From Bombilactobacillus thymidiniphilus (GTDB taxonomy: Bacteria > Bacillota > Bacilli > Lactobacillales > Lactobacillaceae): 64,000 nucleotides of DNA. The notes beneath the pieces are model-generated. The model ran no database searches. It saw only the letters and a program-made list of their open reading frames with translations, and was not told the DNA's origin. Made by a program: the position numbers and the translations under genes. This document shows positions 36,541-43,658 of this stretch, piece after piece (positions within the stretch are counted from its first letter, which is position 1; each line of letters opens with the position of its first letter). The stretch spans positions 1,054,001 through 1,118,000 of the forward strand of contig NZ_CP093365.1 of NCBI RefSeq assembly GCF_023380245.1, written 5' to 3'.

Positions 36541-37535
36541 TTAAAAATCACTCCCTTTTGTTGTGCGTTATGAATTAATTGATGAGGAAATTTGATGTCT
36601 AATTGTTTTGCTTCCTTGAAGTTCAGTACTACTTGCCCATGTGTTAAAAATTTGATGGGATAAGTTTTGGGGGCGCGCCCTTTCAAAACTTGTGCTGCTA
36701 TTTTGCCCGTTGCTTTACCTACAGCAAATTGACTGGTGGACACTGTCGCTATTCCGCCATCTTTGACCATGGTGTCAACTGCTGGAATAACCGATATTTT
36801 GGCTTTATTAGTGACAGCAACCAATGTTTTCATGGCACTAGCAACACCGTTATCTTGTGGCGCGTAAACGACGTCTACCTGTCGACTCATAGTTTGGGCT
36901 ATTTGTTGCATGTCATTGGTATTGGCGATCGTAAAGAGTTTGGGTTGTAAATTATTTTTTTGGCAAAGTTTTGCAAATTTTTTAGCATTATATTCGCCAC
37001 CCTTATCAGAAGTTGTATAAATAATACCGATTCGTTGTGCTTGAGGAAACAATTGTTGTATTAAATTTAATTGTTCTTTGAGCGGGGATTCGCCGGAAGT
37101 CCCGGTAACATTATTGCCAGGTCGTCGCTCACTTTTGATTAAATGTCCACCAACTGGATCAGTAATACCTCCTAGAATGACTGGAGTTTTTTGATTAGCT
37201 GCTTTAGCTAAAGATTGGGCAGCTGGTGTAGCAATCCCCACCACTAATGCATCATTGTTATCGATAAATTTTTGACTCATCGTCTTCAGGTTGCTTTGAT
37301 CATTTTGAGCATTTTGGTAATCAATTTTGATATTTTTATTGGGAGTATAGCCTTCTTGTTTGAGACCAGCGATAATGCCACGATGAATGTCATTTAAAGC
37401 CGGATGATTTACTAATTGTAAAATCCCGATAGTTGGAACTTGTTGAGTGGTATTATTTTTGGGCGATTGCATTTTAACAAAAGCAAATGTTAAAAATAAA
37501 AACACTACACTAATAAATGCTACTAATCTTTTCAA
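36537..37535 (-). CDS. ABC transporter substrate-binding protein (TrpX-like)
   Basis: A 332-residue extracytoplasmic solute receptor of the ABC_sub_bind family (tryptophan-transport type TrpX). It starts with TTG at 37535 after AGAGG at 37544-37548; an upstream GTG/ATG reading from 37610 would run through the attenuator terminator and is rejected. The N-terminus is one hydrophobic helix (LVAFISVVFLFLTFAFV) with no lipobox cysteine, so it is probably membrane-anchored by the uncleaved segment or released. The two-lobed periplasmic fold is visible in PTIGILQLVNHPALNDIHRG and VYAPQDNGVASAMKTL. Expression is governed by the leader attenuator upstream. Confidence 0.9.
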   Translation of the reverse strand: MKRLVAFISVVFLFLTFAFVKMQSPKNNTTQQVPTIGILQLVNHPALNDIHRGIIAGLKQEGYTPNKNIKIDYQNAQNDQSNLKTMSQKFIDNNDALVVGIATPAAQSLAKAANQKTPVILGGITDPVGGHLIKSERRPGNNVTGTSGESPLKEQLNLIQQLFPQAQRIGIIYTTSDKGGEYNAKKFAKLCQKNNLQPKLFTIANTNDMQQIAQTMSRQVDVVYAPQDNGVASAMKTLVAVTNKAKISVIPAVDTMVKDGGIATVSTSQFAVGKATGKIAAQVLKGRAPKTYPIKFLTHGQVVLNFKEAKQLDIKFPHQLIHNAQQKGVIFK

Positions 37536-37561
37536 TGAAAGTACCTCTTTTAAAATTAAGC

Positions 37562-37598
37562 AAAATAAAAGGACAAACCAGCAGCACTGATTTGTCCT
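37562..37598 (-). terminator. Attenuator terminator upstream of the TrpX-like gene
   Basis: On the minus strand AGGACAAATCAG / CTGGTTTGTCCT (one G-T pair), loop TGCTG, followed by TTTATTTTG. It lies between the leader peptide and the first structural gene, so transcription must read through it to express the operon. Confidence 0.9.
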
Positions 37599-37599
37599 A

Positions 37600-37800
37600 G
37601 GAGAACGCATTAGCTTGCTAGTAACTTTAAATTATTCCTGCAAGCTTGCTATGATATGAATAAGCTGGCAGAACACAAACTGGAAGCAGATTGTGTTCAC
37701 CTTGGAACTACAATCTACACACTTGTGCTTTGCCAATAGCTATAATTGTAATTAAAGCTTATCAATGACATCATTTTCCCTCCACTGTTTGAATTACTAA
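37600..37800 (-). promoter_or_regulatory. Leader with mutually exclusive hairpins (aromatic amino-acid attenuator)
   Basis: Between the leader peptide and the terminator, two hairpins share bases 37691-37694. Hairpin A pairs 37710-37718 with 37686-37694 (GTAGATTGT / ACAATCTGC); its first arm overlaps the leader-peptide stop. Hairpin B pairs 37691-37698 with 37671-37678 (GAACACAA / TTGTGTTC). A third hairpin pairs 37640-37646 with 37612-37618 (AGCTTGC / GCAAGCT). The segment TGTTCT of hairpin B's second arm can also pair with AGGACA, the 5' arm of the terminator. This is the architecture expected of ribosome-mediated attenuation. Which conformer terminates is inference. Confidence 0.75.
37715..37771 (-). 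CDS. 18-residue attenuator leader peptide rich in Tyr and Trp
   Basis: ATG at 37771 has GGAGGG at 37778-37783 six bases upstream, a strong ribosome site; another ATG directly before it is too close. The peptide is MSLISFNYNYSYWQSTSV, with Phe at 6, Tyr at 8, 10 and 12 and Trp at 13, and a TAG stop at 37715-37717. Clustered codons for one amino-acid class just before overlapping hairpins and a terminator are the hallmark of leader peptides. Ribosome stalling for lack of charged tRNA-Tyr or tRNA-Trp would alter RNA folding and let the transporter genes be read. Confidence 0.85.
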   Translation of the reverse strand: MSLISFNYNYSYWQSTSV

Positions 37801-37802
37801 AA

Positions 37803-37831
37803 ATGATACTGCTTAATAAAATGACTGTCAA
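37803..37831 (-). promoter_or_regulatory. Promoter of the leader peptide-ABC transporter transcript
   Basis: On the minus strand TTGACA (37826-37831) and TATCAT (37803-37808) with a 17-base spacer. Transcription would begin near 37796, about 25 bases before the leader-peptide ATG. Confidence 0.8.
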
Positions 37832-37865
37832 CTCCTCAAATAAATGAGCAATTTGATAATGGTAA

Positions 37866-37894
37866 TTGACATCAGTCAGTTAAATGGTACGCTG
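37866..37894 (+). promoter_or_regulatory. Probable ilvE promoter
   Basis: TTGACA at 37866-37871 followed 16 bases on by TACGCT (37888-37893), divergent from the transporter promoter. The -10 is weak. Confidence 0.45.
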
Positions 37895-37926
37895 ATAAAC
37901 AATAACATTATTGGAGGTAATTAATT

Positions 37927-38955
37927 ATGGTTAAAAAAGAAGATGTTGATTTTAATAATTTGGGATTCGATTACCTTAACTTGCCGTATCGATATCAAGC
38001 TATTTATCGAGATGGTGATTGGCAAGAAGAAGGCTTATTAACAGACAATGAAATGCATATAAGTGAGGCCGCGACAGCTTTGCATTATGGTCAAGCAGAT
38101 TTTGAAGGTCTAAAGGCATATCGTACTAAATCAGGTCAGATTCAATTATTTCGTCCTGAAGAAAACGCGCATCGTATGCAAAAAAGCTGTGCGCGTCTAT
38201 TGATGCCACAAGTATCAACTAAGATGTTTGTTGATGCAGTTAAAAGTGTGGTGCGTGCTAATGCGGATTTTGTGCCACCTTACGGTAATGGTGCCACCTT
38301 ATATTTACGTCCCATTATGATTGGTGTAGGTGATACTTTGGGGGTTCATCCGGCTAGTGAATATATTTTTCGTATTTTTGCTGTGCCTGTCGGCAATTAC
38401 TTTAAAGGTGGCTTAACGCCTACTAATTTCACTACTTCTCAGTACGATCGAGCAGCGCATAAGGGAACTGGTCAAAATAAAGTTGGCGGTAACTATGCGG
38501 CTAGTTTAATGCCTGGTGAACAAGCGCATCAAAACGGCTATTCTGATTGTGTCTATTTGGATCCCATCGAACATAAAAAAATTGAAGAAGTTGGTTCCGC
38601 TAATTTCTTTGGCATTACTAAAGATAATGTTTTTGTTACCCCAAAATCGGACTCTATTTTGCCTAGTGTCACTAAGTATTCGTTATTGTACTTAGCGGCT
38701 AATAATCTTGGTATGCAAACTAAAGAAGGCGACGTTTTCATTGATCAATTAGATCAATTTACTGAAGCAGGGGCTTGTGGCACAGCAGCAGTGATTTCAC
38801 CAATTGGTGCTCTAGAACATGAAGGTAATGTACATGTTTTCTATAGTGAGACCGAAGTTGGTCCCGTAACTCAGAAATTATACGAATTGTTAACGGGAAT
38901 TCAATTTGGTGATATTGAGGGTCCCAAAGGTTGGATCCTGCCAGTAACGGAATAA
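37927..38955 (+). CDS. ilvE: Branched-chain amino acid aminotransferase
   Basis: PLP-dependent fold-type IV aminotransferase that interconverts Leu, Ile and Val with their 2-oxo acids, using glutamate/2-oxoglutarate. 342 residues. The PLP lysine is K185 in GQNKVGGNYAAS; other signatures are LHYGQADFEGLKAYR, RPEENAHRMQKS, YLRPIMIG and EAGACGTAAVISPIG. SD GGAGG precedes the ATG. It is a single gene, divergent from the aromatic transporter operon and convergent with the amino-acid permease with only a 3-base gap. In lactic acid bacteria the enzyme mainly serves amino-acid catabolism. Confidence 0.95.
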   Translation: MVKKEDVDFNNLGFDYLNLPYRYQAIYRDGDWQEEGLLTDNEMHISEAATALHYGQADFEGLKAYRTKSGQIQLFRPEENAHRMQKSCARLLMPQVSTKMFVDAVKSVVRANADFVPPYGNGATLYLRPIMIGVGDTLGVHPASEYIFRIFAVPVGNYFKGGLTPTNFTTSQYDRAAHKGTGQNKVGGNYAASLMPGEQAHQNGYSDCVYLDPIEHKKIEEVGSANFFGITKDNVFVTPKSDSILPSVTKYSLLYLAANNLGMQTKEGDVFIDQLDQFTEAGACGTAAVISPIGALEHEGNVHVFYSETEVGPVTQKLYELLTGIQFGDIEGPKGWILPVTE

Positions 38956-38958
38956 AGA

Positions 38959-40254
38959 TTATTTATTTTGCCAATAGTAAATCGGCAAGCCCGAGAGGGT
39001 TAGTAAAATGCCAATAATTGCTAAGCTTGGTTTGGTTATTGTTGTGGTGATAATGATAAATAAGCCGCCTAAAATAGCAAGAATTGGAGTTAGTGGATAG
39101 CCGAATGTTTTATAAGGACGAAGTAAATCAGGCTTATTTTTGCGTAATTTAAAAACGCCGATGAACAATAAAATAGAAAAAATCCATGAAATATAAACAA
39201 GCATGTCTGTCAATGAGTCAAACGTGCCTGAAAAAATCATAATAATAGCGATGATGCCCTCAAATAATAAACTGTTTGTGGGCATTTTAGTAATAGGCGA
39301 GAGCTTTGCAAAAAATTGTGCTTTAGGCAACTGTTGGTTAGCGCCCATTGCGTAAGGCATACGCGATCCGGTAATGCAATGACCGTTAATAGCACCATAA
39401 ACCGAAATTAAGATTCCTAGAGTTAATATTTTGCCACCACTGTTGCCGAGTAATTTTTGTGCAGTTAAGAAAGCTGTATTCTGATTGCCAATGATTTGAT
39501 TTAACGGCAAAGTCCGCAAAAAACTCAAATTCAGTAGCAAATAAATAATAGTAATTGCAACTAAACCACCAATAATTGCTCGCGTGAGATTTTTAGCTGG
39601 ATTTTTCAGTTCACCGGCCAGATTACCGATACTCAGCCAGCCATCATAAGCAAATAAAGTAGCTAATAAAGCTTGACTTAAAGCAGAAATGAAACTTGTA
39701 TGTGTACCATTAGTTAATGGCCACAAATGTACTTGGACAGGATGGGTATCAACCAAAGATGCGATGATCAAAATGAAAATAGGCAATAATTTAACTATTA
39801 AAGTTAATTTTTGGACCCAACCGCTGAAGCGGGTACCCAACCAATTAATCAAAAGAATTGATAAAGTGGTCAAAATTGCTAAAGGGATGGGATTAGCTAG
39901 CGGCAAATTTAATAAATTAATAGCTTGTGTGGCAAAAACAATTGCTAAAGCAGCAATATTTGCTGGATAATAAATAATAATTAATGACCAGCCAAATAAG
40001 AAGGAAATTTTTGATCCATAAATTTCCTGTAAATATTTGACGGGACCACCATTTTCGGGGAAGGCAGCGGCTAATTCAGCAATGCACAAACCAGCAGTGA
40101 TAGCAATAATGCCTGCTAAAAGCCATACAAAAAGTGTTAAGCTGGTACTGTGTGTCAGTGCAGTTATGGTAGCAATTTTGAAGAAAGCACCTCCACCGAT
40201 GACAGTTCCCATCACGGTGGCTAGCGCTGACGTTAAGGTTAGTTGACGTTTCAT
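38959..40254 (-). CDS. APC superfamily amino acid permease
   Basis: A 431-residue polytopic transporter with about 12 helices. The APC pattern is seen at the start (ALATVMGTVIGGGAFFK in helix 1, the substrate-binding G-x-G region) and in helix 6-8 (LFAYDGWLSIGNLAGELKNPAKNLTRAI, SVYGAINGHCITGSRMPYAMG). It resembles the SteT/LAT-like exchangers, which trade serine, threonine or aromatic amino acids, but the substrate is not certain. Two ATGs are possible; the one at 40254 has the AGGA at suitable distance. Regulation is not visible. Its neighbour is ilvE, so a branched-chain or related substrate is possible. Confidence 0.87.
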   Translation of the reverse strand: MKRQLTLTSALATVMGTVIGGGAFFKIATITALTHSTSLTLFVWLLAGIIAITAGLCIAELAAAFPENGGPVKYLQEIYGSKISFLFGWSLIIIYYPANIAALAIVFATQAINLLNLPLANPIPLAILTTLSILLINWLGTRFSGWVQKLTLIVKLLPIFILIIASLVDTHPVQVHLWPLTNGTHTSFISALSQALLATLFAYDGWLSIGNLAGELKNPAKNLTRAIIGGLVAITIIYLLLNLSFLRTLPLNQIIGNQNTAFLTAQKLLGNSGGKILTLGILISVYGAINGHCITGSRMPYAMGANQQLPKAQFFAKLSPITKMPTNSLLFEGIIAIIMIFSGTFDSLTDMLVYISWIFSILLFIGVFKLRKNKPDLLRPYKTFGYPLTPILAILGGLFIIITTTITKPSLAIIGILLTLSGLPIYYWQNK

Positions 40255-40326
40255 GATTTTCATTCCTATCTTGTATTAAGCATAACTTAAAAAGTATATC
40301 GTAAATGTGACTTTTGAGGTAAATTA

Positions 40327-41082
40327 TTGAAAGATAAATATCAATTACGTCATCAAAAAAAAGATTTAAGTTTTTCTCGTAATTTATTTTTGATGTTCTT
40401 GACTGTTTTTTTAGTAATGATTTTGTTAGGTAGTTGGCTAATACGCTATTGGCAACGTGATGGTCGTCCCAATATTAATGATTACCCGGTTTTGGGGGTT
40501 AGTTTGAGTCAAGAAGATGGATACCAAGATTTTCGTTTGCTGAAAAAGCACGGAATTGATTTTGTTTATTTAAAAGCGACTCAAGGCGCTGATTACTTCG
40601 ATGATGCTTTTAATACTAATTACTTTTTGTTGCAAGGTGCGCAAATTCCTTTTGGAGTTTATCATTATTTCAGTTTTAGTACGACTCCGCAACAGCAATT
40701 CGTTAATTTCAAAACTAATGTTCAGCAAAATATTGGTACGCTACCAATTGTTATTCAGGTTAATAATTATCAGGAAACATTGCCCAAGCCAGCAACTGTT
40801 AAAAAATCTGTTTCGCAATTATCAGATTTATTGCTAAAATATTACCAGCGTCCGGTGTTGATTGAAGCTGATCCCCAATTTAATTATTTGAAAGATGTTA
40901 CAAATAACAGCTTATGGTTGCAACAACGACCACATCCAACTAATAATTTAGTGGTGACTTTTTGGCAATACAGCAGTCACAGCAAAATTCCCAGTTTGGC
41001 TTCGGATAATCGTTATCATTTATCAGTTTTTAATGGCACACAGGAGCAATGGGATCATTTTAGGCAGACAGGGGGTAATTAA
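40327..41082 (+). CDS. GH25-fold (lysozyme-like) membrane-anchored protein lacking catalytic acids
   Basis: A 251-residue protein with an N-terminal helix (residues ~19-38) and an extracellular GH25-like barrel: FVYLKATQGADYFDDAFNTNY, FGVYHYFSF, and a C-terminal TFWQYSSHSKIP. In active GH25 muramidases the first strand has the G-x-D-V/I-S acid and a later strand has D-x-E. Here the first reads LGVSLSQ (no Asp) and the later reads IVIQVNN (no D-x-E). The fold is kept while the known acid residues are absent. TTG at 40327 is preceded by GAGG. It may be a binding-only relative. It forms an operon with the oxidoreductase and helicase genes. Confidence 0.78.
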   Translation: MKDKYQLRHQKKDLSFSRNLFLMFLTVFLVMILLGSWLIRYWQRDGRPNINDYPVLGVSLSQEDGYQDFRLLKKHGIDFVYLKATQGADYFDDAFNTNYFLLQGAQIPFGVYHYFSFSTTPQQQFVNFKTNVQQNIGTLPIVIQVNNYQETLPKPATVKKSVSQLSDLLLKYYQRPVLIEADPQFNYLKDVTNNSLWLQQRPHPTNNLVVTFWQYSSHSKIPSLASDNRYHLSVFNGTQEQWDHFRQTGGN

Positions 41083-42078
41083 ATGTTAAAACTAGGCGTG
41101 ATTGGTACTAATTGGATTACGAAGCAATTTGTCGAAGCTGTGCAAGAAACAGCAACTTTTCAACTGACAACTATCTATTCACGTACTATGGAGCACGCTT
41201 TGGAATTTAAAGAACAGCTAGCGAATGGTTCTTACCAGCTAGAAACTAATTTAGAGCATTTTTTGAGTAGTACAGAAGTAGATGTTGTTTATGTAGCATC
41301 ACCAAATAGCTTGCATTTTGCACAAGTTAAACAGGCAATTTTACACGGTAAACATGTCATTGTGGAAAAGCCACTTGTTTCGACTCGCACAGAATTTTTG
41401 GCGCTACAAGAATTGTTAGCGCAACATCCTAAAGTATATGTATTTGAAGCGGCGCGCCATATTCATGAGCCAGAATTTAAGTTTCTACAAGCGAGTGTTG
41501 CAGCATTACCCAAAATTGATGGTGCAACGATTACTTATCGTAAGTATTCTAGTCGATATGATCAAGTTTTAGCTGGGCAAACACCCAATATTTTTTCACC
41601 TGTTTTTTCAGGAGGAGCCTTATATGATTTAGGTGTTTATTTATTGTATGATGCGCTGTGCTTGTTCGGTATGCCGGAAAAAAGTGAGTACATGCCCCAA
41701 ATGTTACCGACTAAAGTCGATGGTCAAGGCACGATTATTTTACATTATCCTACATTTGATGTTACTTTATTAGTTGGCAAAATAAGCAATTCTTTTTTGC
41801 CATCAGAAATTTATAGTGGGTCCAAGACTATCTTGTTTGATGATGGCGGGACAGTTCGTAAACTATGGAATAATGAAGTAACGACACCGATTGTTTTTCC
41901 TGAGCATAATCCGATGTTGGCAGAAGCACAAGTTTTCAGTCAAATCCTTCAAAAACAAGATCGTGGAGCTTTCAATAAATTATGGTCTTTAGCAGACCAA
42001 GTTAACCAATTATTAACTACATTACGTACCACAGCTGGCATTGAATTTGCTGCTGATTCAGAAATGAGGAACCAATGA
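41083..42078 (+). CDS. Gfo/Idh/MocA family NAD(P)-dependent oxidoreductase
   Basis: A 331-residue cytosolic enzyme. The Rossmann N-domain starts LKLGVIGTNWITKQFVEAV (a variant of the G-x-G-x-x-A loop), and the hallmark EKP motif is present in HGKHVIVEKPLVS near residue 93. The C-terminal substrate domain has FSGGALYDLGVYLLYDAL, the usual G-G-x-x-x-D-x-G pattern with the catalytic His/Asp area. These enzymes act on sugars, inositol or sugar-nucleotide derivatives; the substrate here is not known. ATG follows the GH25-like stop immediately and the end overlaps the helicase gene by 4 bases. Confidence 0.9.
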   Translation: MLKLGVIGTNWITKQFVEAVQETATFQLTTIYSRTMEHALEFKEQLANGSYQLETNLEHFLSSTEVDVVYVASPNSLHFAQVKQAILHGKHVIVEKPLVSTRTEFLALQELLAQHPKVYVFEAARHIHEPEFKFLQASVAALPKIDGATITYRKYSSRYDQVLAGQTPNIFSPVFSGGALYDLGVYLLYDALCLFGMPEKSEYMPQMLPTKVDGQGTIILHYPTFDVTLLVGKISNSFLPSEIYSGSKTILFDDGGTVRKLWNNEVTTPIVFPEHNPMLAEAQVFSQILQKQDRGAFNKLWSLADQVNQLLTTLRTTAGIEFAADSEMRNQ

Positions 42079-43250
42079 CAATCCCCCAAGCTTTTCAAGA
42101 ATATTACCAAAAGCATCACTTTAAAGAACTAACACCAATTCAAGCACAAGTTTATGAACCTTTATCGCAGGGTGCCTCAGTATTAGCATTAGCACCAACC
42201 GGATCAGGTAAAACATTAGCTTTTGGCATGCCTTTAGTCCAAACAGTTCAACCAGAAGGTGGCGTTCAAGCTATCATTATTGAGCCTTCGCAAGAATTAG
42301 CGATTCAAACGCGCGATACAATCCGTGAACTGAATCCTCAATTACAAGTTTATGGCTTAATTGGTGGCGCTAATATCAAACGGCAAATTGAACATTTAAA
42401 AACTAAACCAGAAGTGATTGTTGGCACAATTGGGCGTTTATTTGATTTAGTTGAAAAGCGTAAATTAAAGCTTAAAAATGTGCAGCATGTGATTATTGAT
42501 GAAGCTGATGTAATGTTAAGTGATAAATTAGGTGAGGTCCGTTCATTATTAAGTCGTATTCCGGCTGATTTTCAGTTAGCGCTATTTTCGGCAACAGTAG
42601 CACCAATTTTTGAGCAATTGTCGCGTTGGTTTAATCAACAGTTTATGACAATTGATTTACGGCAGACTGGCAATTTTCGGGCCGGCATTAAGCATTATTT
42701 TTTGTTGACATCCAATGCACATAAGGCTGATGTTGTTCAACAATTGGCGCATCGTTTGAAAAAAAGTAATCTGGTTTTTTATCAATCTAGTAAAGAACTG
42801 CATCATTGGGCGGCTGATATGCGCTATCGACGGACTTATTTTGCAGTGCTTGATACCAGTGATCCTAAAAAAAGACGTGAAGATGCATTGAAAGCTTTGC
42901 GTAATCATAAAACCTCGCTTTTATTAACGACTGATGTAGCAGCACGGGGCATGGATATTACAGGATTGTCCACTGTCATTAATTTTAATAATCCACAGGA
43001 TCTGACCCAATATATTCATCGCAGTGGGCGCACAGGTCGTATGGGCAGTAATGGTGAGGTTATCACCTTAGGCAATGAACATGATTATCGCCAATTACAA
43101 AATATGTTACGCCCAGCTAAAATTAGGTTGCAACAAGTACAATTACAAGATAAAAAATTGCTGTTAAATAATGCTTCAACTGCTCCACGTGTAACTTTCA
43201 AGAAAAAGAAAACACATGGATCTAAAAATAAAGGTCAGCACAATAAATAA
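42075..43250 (+). CDS. DEAD-box ATP-dependent RNA helicase
   Basis: A 391-residue RNA helicase without a long C-terminal domain. Motif Q (FKELTPIQAQVYE), motif I (APTGSGKT), motif Ia (EPSQELAIQT), motif II (DEAD), motif III (SAT) and the C-lobe TDVAARGMDI and HRSGRTGRMG are all intact. The C-terminal tail is basic (KKKKTHGSKNKGQHNK), suitable for RNA contact. It is CshB-like in size; relatives help ribosome assembly and mRNA decay, especially in the cold. It begins inside the end of the oxidoreductase gene. Confidence 0.93.
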   Translation: MTIPQAFQEYYQKHHFKELTPIQAQVYEPLSQGASVLALAPTGSGKTLAFGMPLVQTVQPEGGVQAIIIEPSQELAIQTRDTIRELNPQLQVYGLIGGANIKRQIEHLKTKPEVIVGTIGRLFDLVEKRKLKLKNVQHVIIDEADVMLSDKLGEVRSLLSRIPADFQLALFSATVAPIFEQLSRWFNQQFMTIDLRQTGNFRAGIKHYFLLTSNAHKADVVQQLAHRLKKSNLVFYQSSKELHHWAADMRYRRTYFAVLDTSDPKKRREDALKALRNHKTSLLLTTDVAARGMDITGLSTVINFNNPQDLTQYIHRSGRTGRMGSNGEVITLGNEHDYRQLQNMLRPAKIRLQQVQLQDKKLLLNNASTAPRVTFKKKKTHGSKNKGQHNK

Positions 43251-43296
43251 TATCGGACCTTTACAAGGATAACTTTTCGTGGCAAGATAATGCTAT

Positions 43297-43370
43297 GGTC
43301 TCGTAGCTCAGCTGGATAGAGCAACTGCCTCCTAAGCAGTAGGTCATCGGTTCGAATCCGATTGAGATCA
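43297..43370 (+). tRNA. tRNA-Arg (CCT)
   Basis: 74 bases. Acceptor GGTCTCG / TGAGATC with G-T pairs and discriminator A; anticodon stem ACTGC / GCAGT and loop CTCCTAA give CCT, reading AGG. T-arm ATCGG / CCGAT. Confidence 0.96.
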
Positions 43371-43394
43371 TGGTTTGAATAGTCATAATGACGA

Positions 43395-43426
43395 ACACTG
43401 CTGAATTTGGCGGTGTTTTTTTATTA
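43395..43426 (+). terminator. Intrinsic terminator after tRNA-Arg
   Basis: AACACTGC / GCGGTGTT stem (one T-G pair) with loop TGAATTTG and seven T. Confidence 0.82.
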
Positions 43427-43597
43427 GCAAAGGTAATTGTATAAAATGCTGAGTAAAACAACGGTGATTAAAATAAATATGCTTAAAGCTAACCAACCCA
43501 AATATCTTTTTTTGGTACTTATTAAATAGTAAATTGTGAAAATACCGCCAAAGCCACAAATAAATAAGCCAAAACCTAGAATTAATAATTTTAACAA
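43424..43597 (-). CDS. Small two-helix membrane protein (57 residues)
   Basis: A short minus-strand gene starting with TTG at 43597, 7 bases after AGGA. The 57-residue product begins MLKLLILGFGLFICGFGG, turns through basic STKKRYLG, and ends in a second hydrophobic helix (WLALSIFILITVVLLSIL) and YNYLC. It is two transmembrane helices in a hairpin with a positive cytoplasmic loop. Coding character is supported by the ribosome site, the clean hydrophobic pattern and the fit between tRNA-Arg and wecB. I do not recognise the family. Confidence 0.6.
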   Translation of the reverse strand: MLKLLILGFGLFICGFGGIFTIYYLISTKKRYLGWLALSIFILITVVLLSILYNYLC

Positions 43598-43623
43598 TGT
43601 TATTTCCTGCTTATAAATAAATT

Positions 43624-43632
43624 TGATATAAT
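43624..43632 (+). promoter_or_regulatory. Extended -10 promoter of wecB
   Basis: TGATATAAT (TGn-TATAAT) 27 bases before the wecB ATG; no clear -35. Confidence 0.45.
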
Positions 43633-43658
43633 TTGGAATGACGAATGGGAGTATAGTA

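Noticed and set aside
36537-37610. TrpX-like protein starting at 37610
   Set aside because: The reading would cross the attenuator terminator, has no ribosome site, and TTG at 37535 has AGAGG upstream and matches the expected signal helix.
37600-37800. T-box riboswitch upstream of the TrpX-like gene
   Set aside because: I found no GGTGGNACCGCG core and no AG-bulge motif; the leader instead has a translated peptide and overlapping hairpins.
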